In this document: positions 19,330 to 28,226 of the stretch, piece by piece
How positions within the stretch are numbered: position 1 is the first letter of the stretch
Layout: every line of letters starts with the position of its first letter
DNA from: Bizionia sp. M204
GTDB lineage: Bacteria; Bacteroidota; Bacteroidia; Flavobacteriales; Flavobacteriaceae
DNA length: 64,000 bases
Assembly (NCBI RefSeq): GCF_023205095.1
Contig: NZ_CP046242.1
Span: 1,973,001-2,037,000, forward strand
Direction of reading: 5' to 3'
The notes under the pieces: generated by a model
The model's database searches: none
Told to the model about the DNA's origin: nothing
What the model saw: only the letters and a program-made list of their open reading frames with translations
Made by a program: the position numbers and the translations under genes

Positions 19330-20148
19330 ATGATACTTAAAGACGTACCAAAATTAAAACATATAAATTCTGATAATTTTTTCTTATTAGCAGGTCCATG
19401 CGCCATTGAAAGCGAAGACATGGCATTGCGTATTGCAGAAAGAATTCTGACCATTACAGACAAGCTAGAAATTCCATTTATATTTAAAGGAAGTTTTAAA
19501 AAAGCCAACCGTAGCCGTATTGATAGTTTTACGGGAATTGGTGATGAAAAGGCACTTAAAATTCTTAAAAAAGTATCAGAAACTTTTGATGTTCCTACGG
19601 TAACCGATATTCATGAAGTATCTGATGCTGCCATGGCTGCTGAATATGTGGATGTTTTACAAATCCCAGCTTTTTTAGTTCGTCAAACGGATTTAGTAGT
19701 CGCGGCTGCCCAAACCGGCAAAGTCGTAAACTTGAAAAAAGGACAATTTATGAGTCCGGAATCTATGAAACATGCCGTACAGAAAGTCAAAGATTCAGGT
19801 AGCAACAAAGCATGGATTACCGATAGAGGTACTATGTTTGGCTATCAAGATATGATTGTAGACTTCCGTGGAATCCCAACCATGCGCGAATATGCACCAA
19901 CTATTTTAGATGTGACACACTCCCTACAACAACCTAATCAATCTGCAGGTGTTACTGGTGGACGTCCTGATATGATAGAAACCATTGCCAGAGCTGGTAT
20001 TGTTAACCATGTGGATGGTTTGTTTATTGAAACGCATTTTGATCCCGCTAACGCCAAAAGTGATGGCGCTAATATGTTGCATTTGGATAATCTTGAAAAA
20101 CTATTAACCAATTTGGTTGCTATTAGAAAAACGGTTCAAAGTTTATAA
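19330..20148 (+). CDS. kdsA: 3-deoxy-8-phosphooctulonate (KDO-8-P) synthase, metal-dependent type
   Basis: A 272-residue aldolase-type TIM barrel. It condenses arabinose-5-phosphate with phosphoenolpyruvate to KDO-8-phosphate, the first committed step towards the KDO of lipopolysaccharide. FIFKGSFKKANRSR and TDRGTMFGYQDMIVDFRG are hallmark stretches. The N-terminal AGPCAIES places a cysteine at residue 24, where the metal-independent E. coli class has asparagine, so this is the metal-dependent class. Other kds genes are not in the window. A strong terminator follows at 20178. Confidence 0.95.
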   Translation: MILKDVPKLKHINSDNFFLLAGPCAIESEDMALRIAERILTITDKLEIPFIFKGSFKKANRSRIDSFTGIGDEKALKILKKVSETFDVPTVTDIHEVSDAAMAAEYVDVLQIPAFLVRQTDLVVAAAQTGKVVNLKKGQFMSPESMKHAVQKVKDSGSNKAWITDRGTMFGYQDMIVDFRGIPTMREYAPTILDVTHSLQQPNQSAGVTGGRPDMIETIARAGIVNHVDGLFIETHFDPANAKSDGANMLHLDNLEKLLTNLVAIRKTVQSL

Positions 20149-20177
20149 TTTTTATTACTTTTGCCAACTGAAAATCT

Positions 20178-20230
20178 ATTACAGATTTGCCTTTAATTTT
20201 GAATTTAAGGGCAAATCTGTAATTTTTTTT
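20178..20230 (+). terminator. Intrinsic terminator after kdsA
   Basis: A perfect 14-bp stem (20178-20191 with 20210-20223), extendable inward by weaker pairs, followed by eight T. Strong plus-strand terminator 30 bp beyond the kdsA stop. Confidence 0.9.
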
Positions 20231-20302
20231 AGATAAACGTTAAGGAACATACATTTCTTACGTCCAAACAACCCAATCTAACTAAAGAACTAAATACAAC
20301 AA

Positions 20303-21163
20303 ATGATAGTAAACCCAACTAAAATGCTATTTATAGTATTTTTTAGCATTTTAAATCGGAGTGCTTTTTCCCAAAAAGATTCAACTTCACTTTACACATC
20401 TCACAATAAAGGTAAAATATTTTTAAGCTGGGGCGGCAACAGAGAGGCCTTTACCAAATCCGATATTACATTTAAAGGAGATAACTATAATTTTACACTG
20501 CAAGACGTAAAAGCCCATGATAAACCGAAAGGTTGGCACATAGATTATATTAACCCAACGCGCATTACTATACCGCAAACTAATTTAAAAGTTGGCTATT
20601 TTATAACGGATAATTATTATGTAGCTTTTGGCGTGGATCATATGAAGTATGTCATGACTCAAAACCAATATGCTAATATTGATGGCTATATTAATTTGCC
20701 AGCAGACGAACCTGGTGCGATTTACAATGGCGTGTACCAAGGTGAGCAAATTCTAACCACGGAAGATTTCTTAACTTTTGAACACACCAACGGATTAAAC
20801 TACGTGTATTTGGAATTTGGAAGGTTTGATGATTTATCATTTTTATTCGGTATTAAAAATACGGATATTTTTCAAATTAATATTACCGAAGGAATTGGTG
20901 CAGGTGTTTTATATCCAAAAACAAATACCAAATTATTACAAAAAGCCAGGTATGACGAGTTTCATGTATCTGGTTATGGTGTATCTTTAAATGCTGGTTT
21001 AAACTTAACCTTCTTTAAACATTTCTTTGTTCAAGGTGACTTAAGAGGTGGGTTTATTAATATGCCAGACATTAAAACCACAAGCAACTCCAATGATAGC
21101 GCGTCACAACATTTTATGTTTATACAAAGCGTTATTTCATTTGGCGCAATTTTTAGAATATAA
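20303..21163 (+). CDS. Probable outer-membrane beta-barrel protein
   Basis: A 286-residue protein with a signal peptide (cleavage near FSQKD, residues 22-24), then alternating polar/apolar strands rich in aromatic residues (YYVAFGVDHM, YGVSLNAGLNLTFF, SVISFGAIFRI) and an aromatic residue near the C-terminus, as in Bacteroidota outer-membrane barrels of the porin-family type. Function and ligand are unknown. It lies behind the kdsA terminator and 2 bp before a GNAT gene, so those two are probably co-transcribed. Confidence 0.65.
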   Translation: MIVNPTKMLFIVFFSILNRSAFSQKDSTSLYTSHNKGKIFLSWGGNREAFTKSDITFKGDNYNFTLQDVKAHDKPKGWHIDYINPTRITIPQTNLKVGYFITDNYYVAFGVDHMKYVMTQNQYANIDGYINLPADEPGAIYNGVYQGEQILTTEDFLTFEHTNGLNYVYLEFGRFDDLSFLFGIKNTDIFQINITEGIGAGVLYPKTNTKLLQKARYDEFHVSGYGVSLNAGLNLTFFKHFFVQGDLRGGFINMPDIKTTSNSNDSASQHFMFIQSVISFGAIFRI

Positions 21164-21165
21164 TT

Positions 21166-21630
21166 ATGATTGAAATTAGAGAAGCCGTAATAAACGATTT
21201 ACCTGAAATAACCAGTCTTTTTAGGAATACCATTTTACATATTAATTCCAAGCATTATACCGAAAATCAAATAGCCGTTTGGGCATCTGGTGCAGATAAT
21301 GAAAAGAAATGGACGACTCGTATTACCAAAAATTATTTTATTGTTGCTGAAACAAATAACACCATTGTTGGTTTTGCCTATTTAACACAAGGTAATTATT
21401 TAGACGGATTGTTTGTACATAAAGACTACCAACGTCAAGGCATAGGCGCCAAATTATTACGAGTTATAGAATCGCAGGTAATAATGGCAGGATTTAAAGA
21501 AATAAAATCGGATGTTAGCAAAACAGCCCTTCCGTTCTTTGATGATTACTATTACGAAGTCGAAAAAAAACAGCTTAAACATTTAAAAGGTGAAGTTTTT
21601 GAAAACTATATCATTTATAGAACGTTGTAA
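21166..21630 (+). CDS. GNAT-family N-acetyltransferase
   Basis: A 154-residue single-domain GNAT protein. The acetyl-CoA pyrophosphate loop appears as DYQRQGIGAKLL (around 88-99), preceded by the strand LDGLFVH. The protein resembles the small ElaA/YafP-like group with unassigned substrates. Starts 2 bp after the barrel gene and ends convergently next to the DUF1801 gene with no spacing. Substrate unknown. Confidence 0.85.
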   Translation: MIEIREAVINDLPEITSLFRNTILHINSKHYTENQIAVWASGADNEKKWTTRITKNYFIVAETNNTIVGFAYLTQGNYLDGLFVHKDYQRQGIGAKLLRVIESQVIMAGFKEIKSDVSKTALPFFDDYYYEVEKKQLKHLKGEVFENYIIYRTL

Positions 21631-21993
21631 TTACCGCCAAAACGATTTGTCTTTGTGTTCATAAACTTCTTTTAATATATCCATCAAAACGCCATCATTG
21701 ACACCTTCAAGGGTTTTATACCGAAGCGATTTAACTATTTTACGCTTTTCGGAAACTAAATACGGATCAAATTTTTTGGTTATATAAGCCGAATGCCAAA
21801 AACCCACATCCACATAATCTTTACTTTGATTGATATAACAAATAGGTCGTTTCCCGATGTAATAACACGGTAATTTCCATTTATATTTTAATTCAGCTGT
21901 TGGCAAGGTGTGTATTATGACAGCTTGGACATGCATCATAATAGACTTAAATGGTTCGGGCTTATTTAAAATATAGACTTCGGCTGGTTTCAT
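21631..21993 (-). CDS. DUF1801 (YdhG-like) protein
   Basis: A 120-residue protein with the DUF1801 pattern: a helical N-terminus, YKWKLPCYYIGKRPICYIN, and DVGFWHS, followed by a helical end (KSLRYKTLEGV). Members are small cytoplasmic proteins of unknown function, sometimes called iron-chaperone-like. Convergent to the GNAT gene. The C-terminus ends in KSFWR. Confidence 0.8.
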   Translation of the reverse strand: MKPAEVYILNKPEPFKSIMMHVQAVIIHTLPTAELKYKWKLPCYYIGKRPICYINQSKDYVDVGFWHSAYITKKFDPYLVSEKRKIVKSLRYKTLEGVNDGVLMDILKEVYEHKDKSFWR

Positions 21994-22054
21994 ATTTTTT
22001 TCTCTTCGTTCAAATTTAACATAAATTTATTTGTAATTATTCGAAATTAAAAAC

Positions 22055-22078
22055 TAACTTTGTATTTCAAAGTACTTT
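22055..22078 (+). promoter_or_regulatory. Promoter with palindromic operator, copy 1
   Basis: The -7 box TAACTTTG (22055-22062) overlaps a palindrome ACTTTG-N5-CAAAGT (22057-22073) followed by a third half-site ACTTT (22074-22078). The ATG of the downstream gene is at 22082. A TTG at 22031-22033 could be the -33 element, with somewhat long spacing. The same arrangement occurs before creD (23077). Confidence 0.65.
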
Positions 22079-22081
22079 TAT

Positions 22082-22705
22082 ATGGAGTCAAAAGATTATT
22101 TAAAAGACATTACCGAAATTAAAAACCTGATGAATAAGTCGTCCAGGTTTATTTCATTGAGTGGTTTATCAGGCATTCTTGCAGGAATTTATGCGCTTAT
22201 AGGTTCAGCAGTTGCCTATTGGTTGGTAATGAAGTATAGTAATGGCACACTTATTTTAGATGGTTATATTTTTAAAATCGTGATGATCGATTTGTTTCTC
22301 ATTGCCTTCTTAAGCATAGTTACCGGTATTTTCTTAACCACTAGAAAAGCCAAAAAACATGGCGAAAAAATTTGGGATGGGACTTCCAGACGATTAGTAA
22401 TAAACTTTTTAATCCCTCTTATTGCAGGCGGTTTGTATATTCTGATAATTTTAGGGCAACAAAAATATGGTCAAACAGGTGCTTTAATGCTTATTTTTTA
22501 TGGATTAGCATTAATTAACGCTTCCAAATATAGTATTGGTGATATTCGCTATTTAGGTTTTATACAAATTATTTTAGGCCTAATTTGCGCGTTATTTCCT
22601 GGATACGGATTTTGGCTTTGGGTATTAGGTTTCGGGATTATGCATATTATTTATGGTACGTGGATGCATTTTAAATATGATAGAAATCCAACGTTGAATA
22701 ATTAG
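22082..22705 (+). CDS. Six-helix membrane protein of the CreD locus
   Basis: A 207-residue protein with about six hydrophobic segments after a short cytoplasmic N-terminus (MESKDYLKDITEIKNLMNKS), including SGLSGILAGIYALIGSAVAY and GFGIMHIIYGTWMHFKY. I know this as a conserved unassigned membrane protein found beside winged-helix regulators in Bacteroidota. Here it is followed 35 bp later by such a regulator and then by creD, and it shares the operator motif with creD. Likely cytoplasmic membrane; role unknown. Confidence 0.7.
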   Translation: MESKDYLKDITEIKNLMNKSSRFISLSGLSGILAGIYALIGSAVAYWLVMKYSNGTLILDGYIFKIVMIDLFLIAFLSIVTGIFLTTRKAKKHGEKIWDGTSRRLVINFLIPLIAGGLYILIILGQQKYGQTGALMLIFYGLALINASKYSIGDIRYLGFIQIILGLICALFPGYGFWLWVLGFGIMHIIYGTWMHFKYDRNPTLNN

Positions 22706-22740
22706 AATAAAATTTGATTCGCGCGAAAGCGGGAAACATT

Positions 22741-23034
22741 ATGAGCATTATAAACAACATAAATAAAGTATTTGATCATAGAATCCGTTTAGGCATCATG
22801 TCTGTTCTGATGGTGAATGAATATGCCGATTTTAATATGCTGAAAGCACTTCTAGGAGCTACCGATGGCAATTTAGCAAGCCATACCAAAGCCTTGGAAA
22901 AAGCTGAATACATTTCAGTAGAAAAACAATTTATTGCTAGAAAACCAAATACGCGCTATGCCACAACTAAATTGGGCAGATCCGAATTTAAAAAGCATAT
23001 TGAAGCCCTTGAAAAATTAATTAATAAAACCTAA
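22741..23034 (+). CDS. Winged-helix transcriptional regulator
   Basis: A 97-residue protein, all of it a winged helix-turn-helix of the HTH_34/MarR-like type: FDHRIRLGIMSVLMV, then the recognition part LKALLGATDGNLASHTKALEKAEYI and the wing KQFIARKPNTRYATTKLGR. The frame opens earlier at TTG 22714, but ATG 22741 fits the family start, and the upstream stretch contains a GC-rich GCGCGAAAGC sequence unlikely to be coding. It probably represses the two flanking membrane-protein promoters through the ACTTTG-N5-CAAAGT palindromes; that is inference from position. Confidence 0.85.
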   Translation: MSIINNINKVFDHRIRLGIMSVLMVNEYADFNMLKALLGATDGNLASHTKALEKAEYISVEKQFIARKPNTRYATTKLGRSEFKKHIEALEKLINKT

Positions 23035-23076
23035 AATTTTGAATACGCTCAATTAGAGCTATTTTTTTATCAATCT

Positions 23077-23098
23077 ACTTTGTAATTCAAAGTACTTT
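23077..23098 (+). promoter_or_regulatory. Promoter with palindromic operator, copy 2 (creD)
   Basis: ACTTTG (23077-23082), spacer TAATT, CAAAGT (23088-23093), then ACTTT (23094-23098). It is identical to the copy before 22082 except for one base in the spacer. A TACTTTG sequence starting at 23076 probably acts as the -7 box. The creD ATG follows 13 bp later. Confidence 0.65.
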
Positions 23099-23110
23099 AA
23101 ACTCAAACAC

Positions 23111-24487
23111 ATGGACCATACAAACAAACCGCAACAGAACAAATTTGGAAACTGGATTAAAACATCCATAACAGCTAGAATGCTTATGGTAGGCTTCTTG
23201 GTAATCATTCTACTAATTCCGTTAGCATTTATTAATGATTTAATTTCAGAACGCTCCAGAAGGCAACAAGACGTTGTTCATGAAATTAATGACAAATGGG
23301 GAAATAATGTAATGGTTTTCGGGCCTATTTTAAAACTGCCTTATAAAACCTATTCGGAAACAAAAACCTACAACGAAAAAACTAAAACCTATTTAACAGA
23401 AACCAAAACGGAAATTAACTACGCCTATATATTTCCCGAAAGTTTACAAGCAGAAGCCGATGTGAATTCTAAAACATTAAAACGCGGAAACTTTGAATCG
23501 GCTGTTTATACAACCAATATGAATTTTAGTGGTCATTATATAAAACCGCAACTCCAACTTAAAGACATCAAAGACGCTGATATAATTTGGGATAAAGCCA
23601 GCATCATTATAAAAACCTCCAATTTAAAAGGCATTAAAAACGAAGTGAATCTGAAGCTAAATGATAGCAGTTATAAATTTGAAACCAATTTTACCGATAA
23701 CGCCAACCACTATGCTGGAAATTTAGACGAATTAGAATCCGGATTTTTAAAGGAAAAAGATGTTCCAAAGTCCGAAGCTATTTCATTTAGTTTTAGCATA
23801 GCCTATAATGGCAGTCAGGATCTTCAAATTATTCCTATTGGAAAAACAACCACTATGACAATGGCATCCAATTGGGCAGACCCCAGTTTTATTGGTAATT
23901 TCCTACCTAATGATGAAACGAAGGCCATTTCAAAAGACGGTTTTGAAGCGCAATGGAAAATACTTCATATTAATCGTGCTTTTTCGCAACAGTATTTAAA
24001 CCAAGTTCCAAATTTGAACCAATATGCGTTTGGCACCAAATTCATGGTCATGGTAGATGAGTACCAAAAAAGTGAACGTTCTGCCAAGTATGGGTTTTTA
24101 GTAATTGGATTAACGTTTTTAGTATTCTTCTTAATTCAAACATTAAGCAAAATAAGCATCCATCCGTTTCAATATTTAATGATTGGCTTGGCATTAACCA
24201 TGTTCTACACATTATTAGTATCTATTTCAGAACATAGCAACTTTTTAAAAGCCTATTTAGTTGCAGGTATTTCGGTTATTATGCTGATTACTATCTATTC
24301 AAAATCCATATTAAAAACCATGAAGTTCCCCTTATTTATTGGTTTATCCCTAACGGCTTTATACACGTTTATATATGTGATTATTCAATTAGAAAATTAC
24401 GCGCTTTTAGTTGGCAGTATTGGGCTGTTTTTAATTTTAGCAAGCGTCATGTTTGTCTCCAGAAAAATAGATTGGAATAACGATTAA
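23111..24487 (+). CDS. creD: Inner-membrane protein CreD
   Basis: A 458-residue protein with one N-terminal helix (about 23-43), a large periplasmic beta-rich domain (about 50-315) and a block of five or six helices at the C-terminus, which is the CreD layout. RSRRQQDVVHEINDKWG and FGPILKLPY are typical. In E. coli creD is the output gene of CreBC, linked to envelope integrity and colicin or beta-lactam tolerance. Here no two-component genes are present; the winged-helix gene upstream seems to take over control, with a shared operator. Confidence 0.9.
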   Translation: MDHTNKPQQNKFGNWIKTSITARMLMVGFLVIILLIPLAFINDLISERSRRQQDVVHEINDKWGNNVMVFGPILKLPYKTYSETKTYNEKTKTYLTETKTEINYAYIFPESLQAEADVNSKTLKRGNFESAVYTTNMNFSGHYIKPQLQLKDIKDADIIWDKASIIIKTSNLKGIKNEVNLKLNDSSYKFETNFTDNANHYAGNLDELESGFLKEKDVPKSEAISFSFSIAYNGSQDLQIIPIGKTTTMTMASNWADPSFIGNFLPNDETKAISKDGFEAQWKILHINRAFSQQYLNQVPNLNQYAFGTKFMVMVDEYQKSERSAKYGFLVIGLTFLVFFLIQTLSKISIHPFQYLMIGLALTMFYTLLVSISEHSNFLKAYLVAGISVIMLITIYSKSILKTMKFPLFIGLSLTALYTFIYVIIQLENYALLVGSIGLFLILASVMFVSRKIDWNND

Positions 24488-24558
24488 GTTTGGTTGATAG
24501 TGCTAACCTCATTCGGCATATTCAATATAAAGAATCAGGTTTTTTAAAAAAAATAACA

Positions 24559-24852
24559 ATGAAAGGATTACAAAACTTCGGAAAAATGACCGCTTTAATT
24601 AGCTTTGGAATAGGAACGTCCATATTCGCACTCTATTTATATTTTGGCGAACCTAGTTTCCCAATTCACTTGGGGTTCGTATTTATTATAGTTGCGTTCA
24701 TTATAAATATAACCATCCTCACCGTATTAATTGGTTCTGCTATTTTAAACCCTAAAAATCGATTAGAATCTCTAAAAACTTGCGCCATTATGTTGTTGAA
24801 TATACCTGTCGTCATATTATATTTCTACATCGTTTTCCCTTTCCTATTCTAA
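24559..24852 (+). CDS. Small three-helix membrane protein
   Basis: A 97-residue protein with three hydrophobic segments (about 9-27, 36-62 and 74-95). The frame opens at TTG 24490, only 2 bp after creD, but the ATG at 24559 gives the more usual short N-terminus; the start is uncertain. Family not recognised. Transcribed with creD and the following DUF2809 gene (12 bp). Confidence 0.65.
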   Translation: MKGLQNFGKMTALISFGIGTSIFALYLYFGEPSFPIHLGFVFIIVAFIINITILTVLIGSAILNPKNRLESLKTCAIMLLNIPVVILYFYIVFPFLF

Positions 24853-24864
24853 ATAATACGACTC

Positions 24865-25239
24865 ATGAAACTACACTTCAATAGAATATATTTCTTAGGC
24901 TTCGTTATATTATTCATAATCGAAGGACTCATTGCTTACTTTTTAAAAACAGGCTTTATTCGTCATACCTTTGGCGATTTTCTCATCGTGATTCTACTCT
25001 ACTGTTTTGCGAAAAGTTTTATAAATGCCAAACCAATCCCTGTCGCTTTTGCTGTGCTTTTATTCGCTTTCATAATTGAATTTTTACAACTAGGAAACCT
25101 ATTAGAACATTTAAAACTACAGAACAATCCCTTCGCTATACTTATTTTAGGAAGCACGTTTCATGTATCAGATTTAATAGCTTACACCTTGGGAATAGTT
25201 ACTGTTTTAATTTTTGAACTTAAACTGAAGACATTATGA
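24865..25239 (+). CDS. DUF2809 membrane protein
   Basis: A 124-residue protein with four hydrophobic segments and the DUF2809 motifs: an early FNRIYFLGF, a central IRHTFGDFLIVILLYC with the FGD triplet, FIIEFLQL and HVSDLIAYTLG. The family is an uncharacterised inner-membrane group. It overlaps the next gene by 4 bp, so the two are translationally coupled. Confidence 0.8.
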   Translation: MKLHFNRIYFLGFVILFIIEGLIAYFLKTGFIRHTFGDFLIVILLYCFAKSFINAKPIPVAFAVLLFAFIIEFLQLGNLLEHLKLQNNPFAILILGSTFHVSDLIAYTLGIVTVLIFELKLKTL

Positions 25240-25901
25240 ATACTTTAAAAACACTAGTACTAAAGCGCTTTAAAATCTTATCGCTACTCACGATTTCTAT
25301 GGGGTTTAGTGTGCTTTTATTACTGATACGAATGAAAATTACACATTCCTTCTTTTTCATTTTTTTGGTGTGGAACCTGTTTTTAGCTGCAATTCCTTAC
25401 GCTATCACCACATATTTAGTGAGTAAACCTAAACTTTCCAAATTCACCCTATTAATGAGTGGCATAATTTGGCTGTTGTTTCTACCAAATGCACCATATA
25501 TTATTACAGATTTATTGCACTTAAAAATTAGTTCCAACAACTTATTATGGCTTGATGTTTTAATAGTCACATCATTCGCTTATAATGGGTTAATTCTATT
25601 TTTTCTTTCCCTATTCGATATGCGAAAATTACTTTTAAAACATGTAAGGAAGTCTATTGTTACATATAGTTTTCCCATTATATTTCTTTTAACAGGATTT
25701 GGAATTTATTTAGGTCGGTTTTTAAGATATAATTCTTGGGAAATACTCAATAAGCCGTTTCATCTTTTAGATGATTGCTTGGATATTTTATTACAACCAA
25801 ATCATCATGCAGAAGCTTGGTTATTTACTCTAACATTTGCCGCTTTTCTGGGAATTGGTTTTAAGATGTTTTCAGCATTTCAGAAGACCATAAACAGTTA
25901 A
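25236..25901 (+). CDS. DUF1361 membrane protein
   Basis: A 221-residue protein with six or seven hydrophobic segments and the DUF1361 signature WLLFLPNAPYIITDLLHL in the middle and GRFLRYNSWEI later. The family is an uncharacterised membrane group of bacteria. Its start overlaps the DUF2809 gene by 4 bp and its end meets the convergent SDR gene (4-bp overlap). Confidence 0.85.
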   Translation: MNTLKTLVLKRFKILSLLTISMGFSVLLLLIRMKITHSFFFIFLVWNLFLAAIPYAITTYLVSKPKLSKFTLLMSGIIWLLFLPNAPYIITDLLHLKISSNNLLWLDVLIVTSFAYNGLILFFLSLFDMRKLLLKHVRKSIVTYSFPIIFLLTGFGIYLGRFLRYNSWEILNKPFHLLDDCLDILLQPNHHAEAWLFTLTFAAFLGIGFKMFSAFQKTINS

Positions 25902-26680
25902 ACTTCCCGATTCTTCTCCTGAATTTTTCGCACAATATTGGCGGCCATATTTCTAGGTATAAAGCGTGGTAAGGTGCCTAAAATTTTATTAATGCCTCCA
26001 GGAATTGCAACGCATTTCCCTTTCATCATGCATTTGTATCCATAAGCAGCTACCGCTTGGGCACTCGCCATATTAAAAGTGATTTTGTTTTCAGAACAAT
26101 CATTAGCAACCACTTGCTGAAATGATGTTTTTGTGGGCCCTGGACATAGGGCTGTTACCGTTACTCCAGTTCCTTTAAGTTCGTTAGAAATGGCTTCTGA
26201 AAACGATAAAATATACCCCTTGGTGGCATAATATAAACACATTAAAGGACCAGGCTGAAAGGCTGCCAATGACGACAAGTTTAATATTTTTCCGGAACCT
26301 CTTTTAACCATACCTTCCACCACTAATTTCGTTAAGTGTGTCGTGGTTAAAACATGTAAATTTAGCATTTGAGATTGGCGTTCCCAATCCACTTCATGAA
26401 ACGCTCCAAAACACCCAAAACCTGCATTATTAACTAAAGCATCAATTTCTGTATTGCCTAATTCCGACATTATTTCTGAAGATATATTGATTTGACTTAA
26501 ATCTTTTGCCATAATCTTCACATCAACAGAAAATGATTTTTCTATATCATGTTTTGCTTCTTCAAGCTTTTCAGAATTTATATCTACGAGAACCAGATTA
26601 TAATCATCTTTGGCAAATAAAAGTGCCAATTCAAATCCCAAACCTGATGCGCCTCCAGTTATTAATGCTGTTTTAATCAT
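25898..26680 (-). CDS. Short-chain dehydrogenase/reductase
   Basis: A 260-residue classical SDR. The cofactor loop TGGASGLG is at 8-15, the structural NNAG at 84-87, the catalytic serine around 136-137 and YxxxK at Y150-K154. A glycine-rich loop and the acidic residue after strand 2 (VDIN) suggest NAD(H) preference. The C-terminal PRFIPRNMAANIV resembles the SDR group active on acyl or lipid substrates, but the substrate is not predictable. It is 12 bp downstream of the oxidoreductase gene on the same strand and likely in one operon with it. Confidence 0.9.
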   Translation of the reverse strand: MIKTALITGGASGLGFELALLFAKDDYNLVLVDINSEKLEEAKHDIEKSFSVDVKIMAKDLSQINISSEIMSELGNTEIDALVNNAGFGCFGAFHEVDWERQSQMLNLHVLTTTHLTKLVVEGMVKRGSGKILNLSSLAAFQPGPLMCLYYATKGYILSFSEAISNELKGTGVTVTALCPGPTKTSFQQVVANDCSENKITFNMASAQAVAAYGYKCMMKGKCVAIPGGINKILGTLPRFIPRNMAANIVRKIQEKNREV

Positions 26681-26692
26681 ACGCTTAAAAAG

Positions 26693-27896
26693 TTATTTTC
26701 CATCAACATAATCCTGCAGGTAAGCAAAACGCTTGGTTAATTTTCCGTCATTAGTAATCCGAGCACGTTTTAAAATACCACGTTCATCATCGTTGAAAAA
26801 AGCAGGAATTACGTGTTCCAAAAACATTTCACCAAAACCTTCACTAGCATCTTTCGGTAATTCGCAAGGCAAATTATCAACTGCCATAACGGTTATGGCA
26901 TTTTTAGCATCAAAAGCCACTTCACTTTCTGCTTTCGCATCATAACCATAAAATGGATCTGCAATAGTTGATGCTCTTAAGGTTGATGCTACAGGACCAT
27001 CCACATCACAGCTAATATCAGCAACATACTTTATTTTAAAATCTGGATGCTTGGCGTCGTCTCTTGTAAATAAATACGGCGCATTGTTTCCATAAAAATG
27101 ACCAGCAATAAAGAAATCTGTTACTTTAGCATAGGCCATAAAATTACTTTCGTAACCCGTTGGGTCTTTATAAAATTCTTGCTTAAAGCCTACTTTACCA
27201 TCTTTGCGTTTATTGTATTCCATAACATCGGCCATGCAATAAACAGGCTCCGAGAAGGTGCTGGTAATGTACAAAGCATCACTAACTTCTTTAATTTTTA
27301 AATGATCAAGAATTTCTTTAGCACCCTGTGCTACTTTACCAGTTCCTGTTAACAAAATCTTGATATTAGGGATGGTTATTTTATCTAATTCTGCTTTTAC
27401 AGCATCCAAATCAGCCAAGGTTTCCACTTTAGGCAAAGTAAATAAACCGTTACGCAAACCTAACATACGGAATCCGTTGTAAGCACCTACTAAACCCGCA
27501 TAACGACCAAAGCCAATAAGTCGCGATCCTGTTTGACGAACAATAGTTTCATGATCATACATAGAAATATTATTATCCAACATTGCCAAAAGAAGCTTTC
27601 TATTGTACGGCTGTTTTTTAATGGTATGCGAAAAGAAGAAGTATTTTTTATTAGGAATTAAATATTCAACCGGCACTTCCTTAACGCCTAACATAACATC
27701 GCAATTGCTCACATCATCGGTTACGGTAAATCCAAGTGCTTTGTAAGCTGAATCTGGAAAAATTCGAATATCGCTAGACTCCACAATAAATTCTGCTTTT
27801 GGGAATTTCTCTCGTGCTTCGGCTAATTTTTCTGGTGAAAATACCACACGTCTATCTGGTGGATTTTTTTCGTTCTTTTATTATGGCAAATTTCAT
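26693..27896 (-). CDS. AlaDH/saccharopine dehydrogenase-like NAD(P) oxidoreductase, frameshifted near its start
   Basis: The uninterrupted frame runs from GTG 27847 (384 residues), with the NAD loop LLTGTGKVAQGAKEIL around 163-178 and an N-terminal half of the AlaDH/PNT type (TGSRLIGFGRYAGLVGAYNG). Family members begin with an IKEGK-x-PPD-R-R-V-type motif. Here ATG 27896 gives MKFAIIKER; then a run of seven A (minus strand; T at 27864-27870) shifts the frame into a stop. With six A it would continue NPPDRRVVFSP into the long frame, for a total of 400 residues. So either the tract is a sequencing error, a natural indel or a slippage site. Without it, a shortened protein could start at GTG. Confidence 0.8.
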
Positions 27897-28226
27897 GAAT
27901 ACGCATATATTATATTTTCGTTAACCAAGCCCAATATGTTCATGAAAACGAAAAACGTTTTAATACTATAACTGACACATGTGCCAAATATGACTTTGGT
28001 ACATGTTTTGCACGAAAATACGTGGAATTCGATTGTTGCACAACTTTTTTTTGGTAACTTCGCTTTCCTTTTGAGAAATCTTTTAAAAATGATTTTTTTT
28101 GAAATAGATTCCCGAAGTAAAATGGGGATAAATTAAAGGATAAAAAAGCAATTTTGCTGAAGAGATCCCAAATTATGTTTGGGATAATTCAATCACGCAA
28201 AAGTAAATTTTGTTATTTCATTAAAT
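27897..28226. other. Intergenic region upstream of tmRNA
   Basis: No gene seen. It holds an imperfect palindrome GTGCCAAA-N6-TTTGGTAC (27981-28002), a perfect 8-bp hairpin ATCCCAAA-N5-TTTGGGAT (28165-28185) not followed by a T run, and TAAATTTTG (28204-28212), which may be a relaxed -7 box for ssrA. Confidence 0.5.

Noticed and set aside
22714-22740. GC-rich GCGCGAAAGCGGG stretch as an N-terminal extension of the regulator or as a repeat element
   Set aside because: As coding sequence it would add MIRAKAGNI with no family match. As a repeat, only one copy was noticed in the window, so no repeat call is made.
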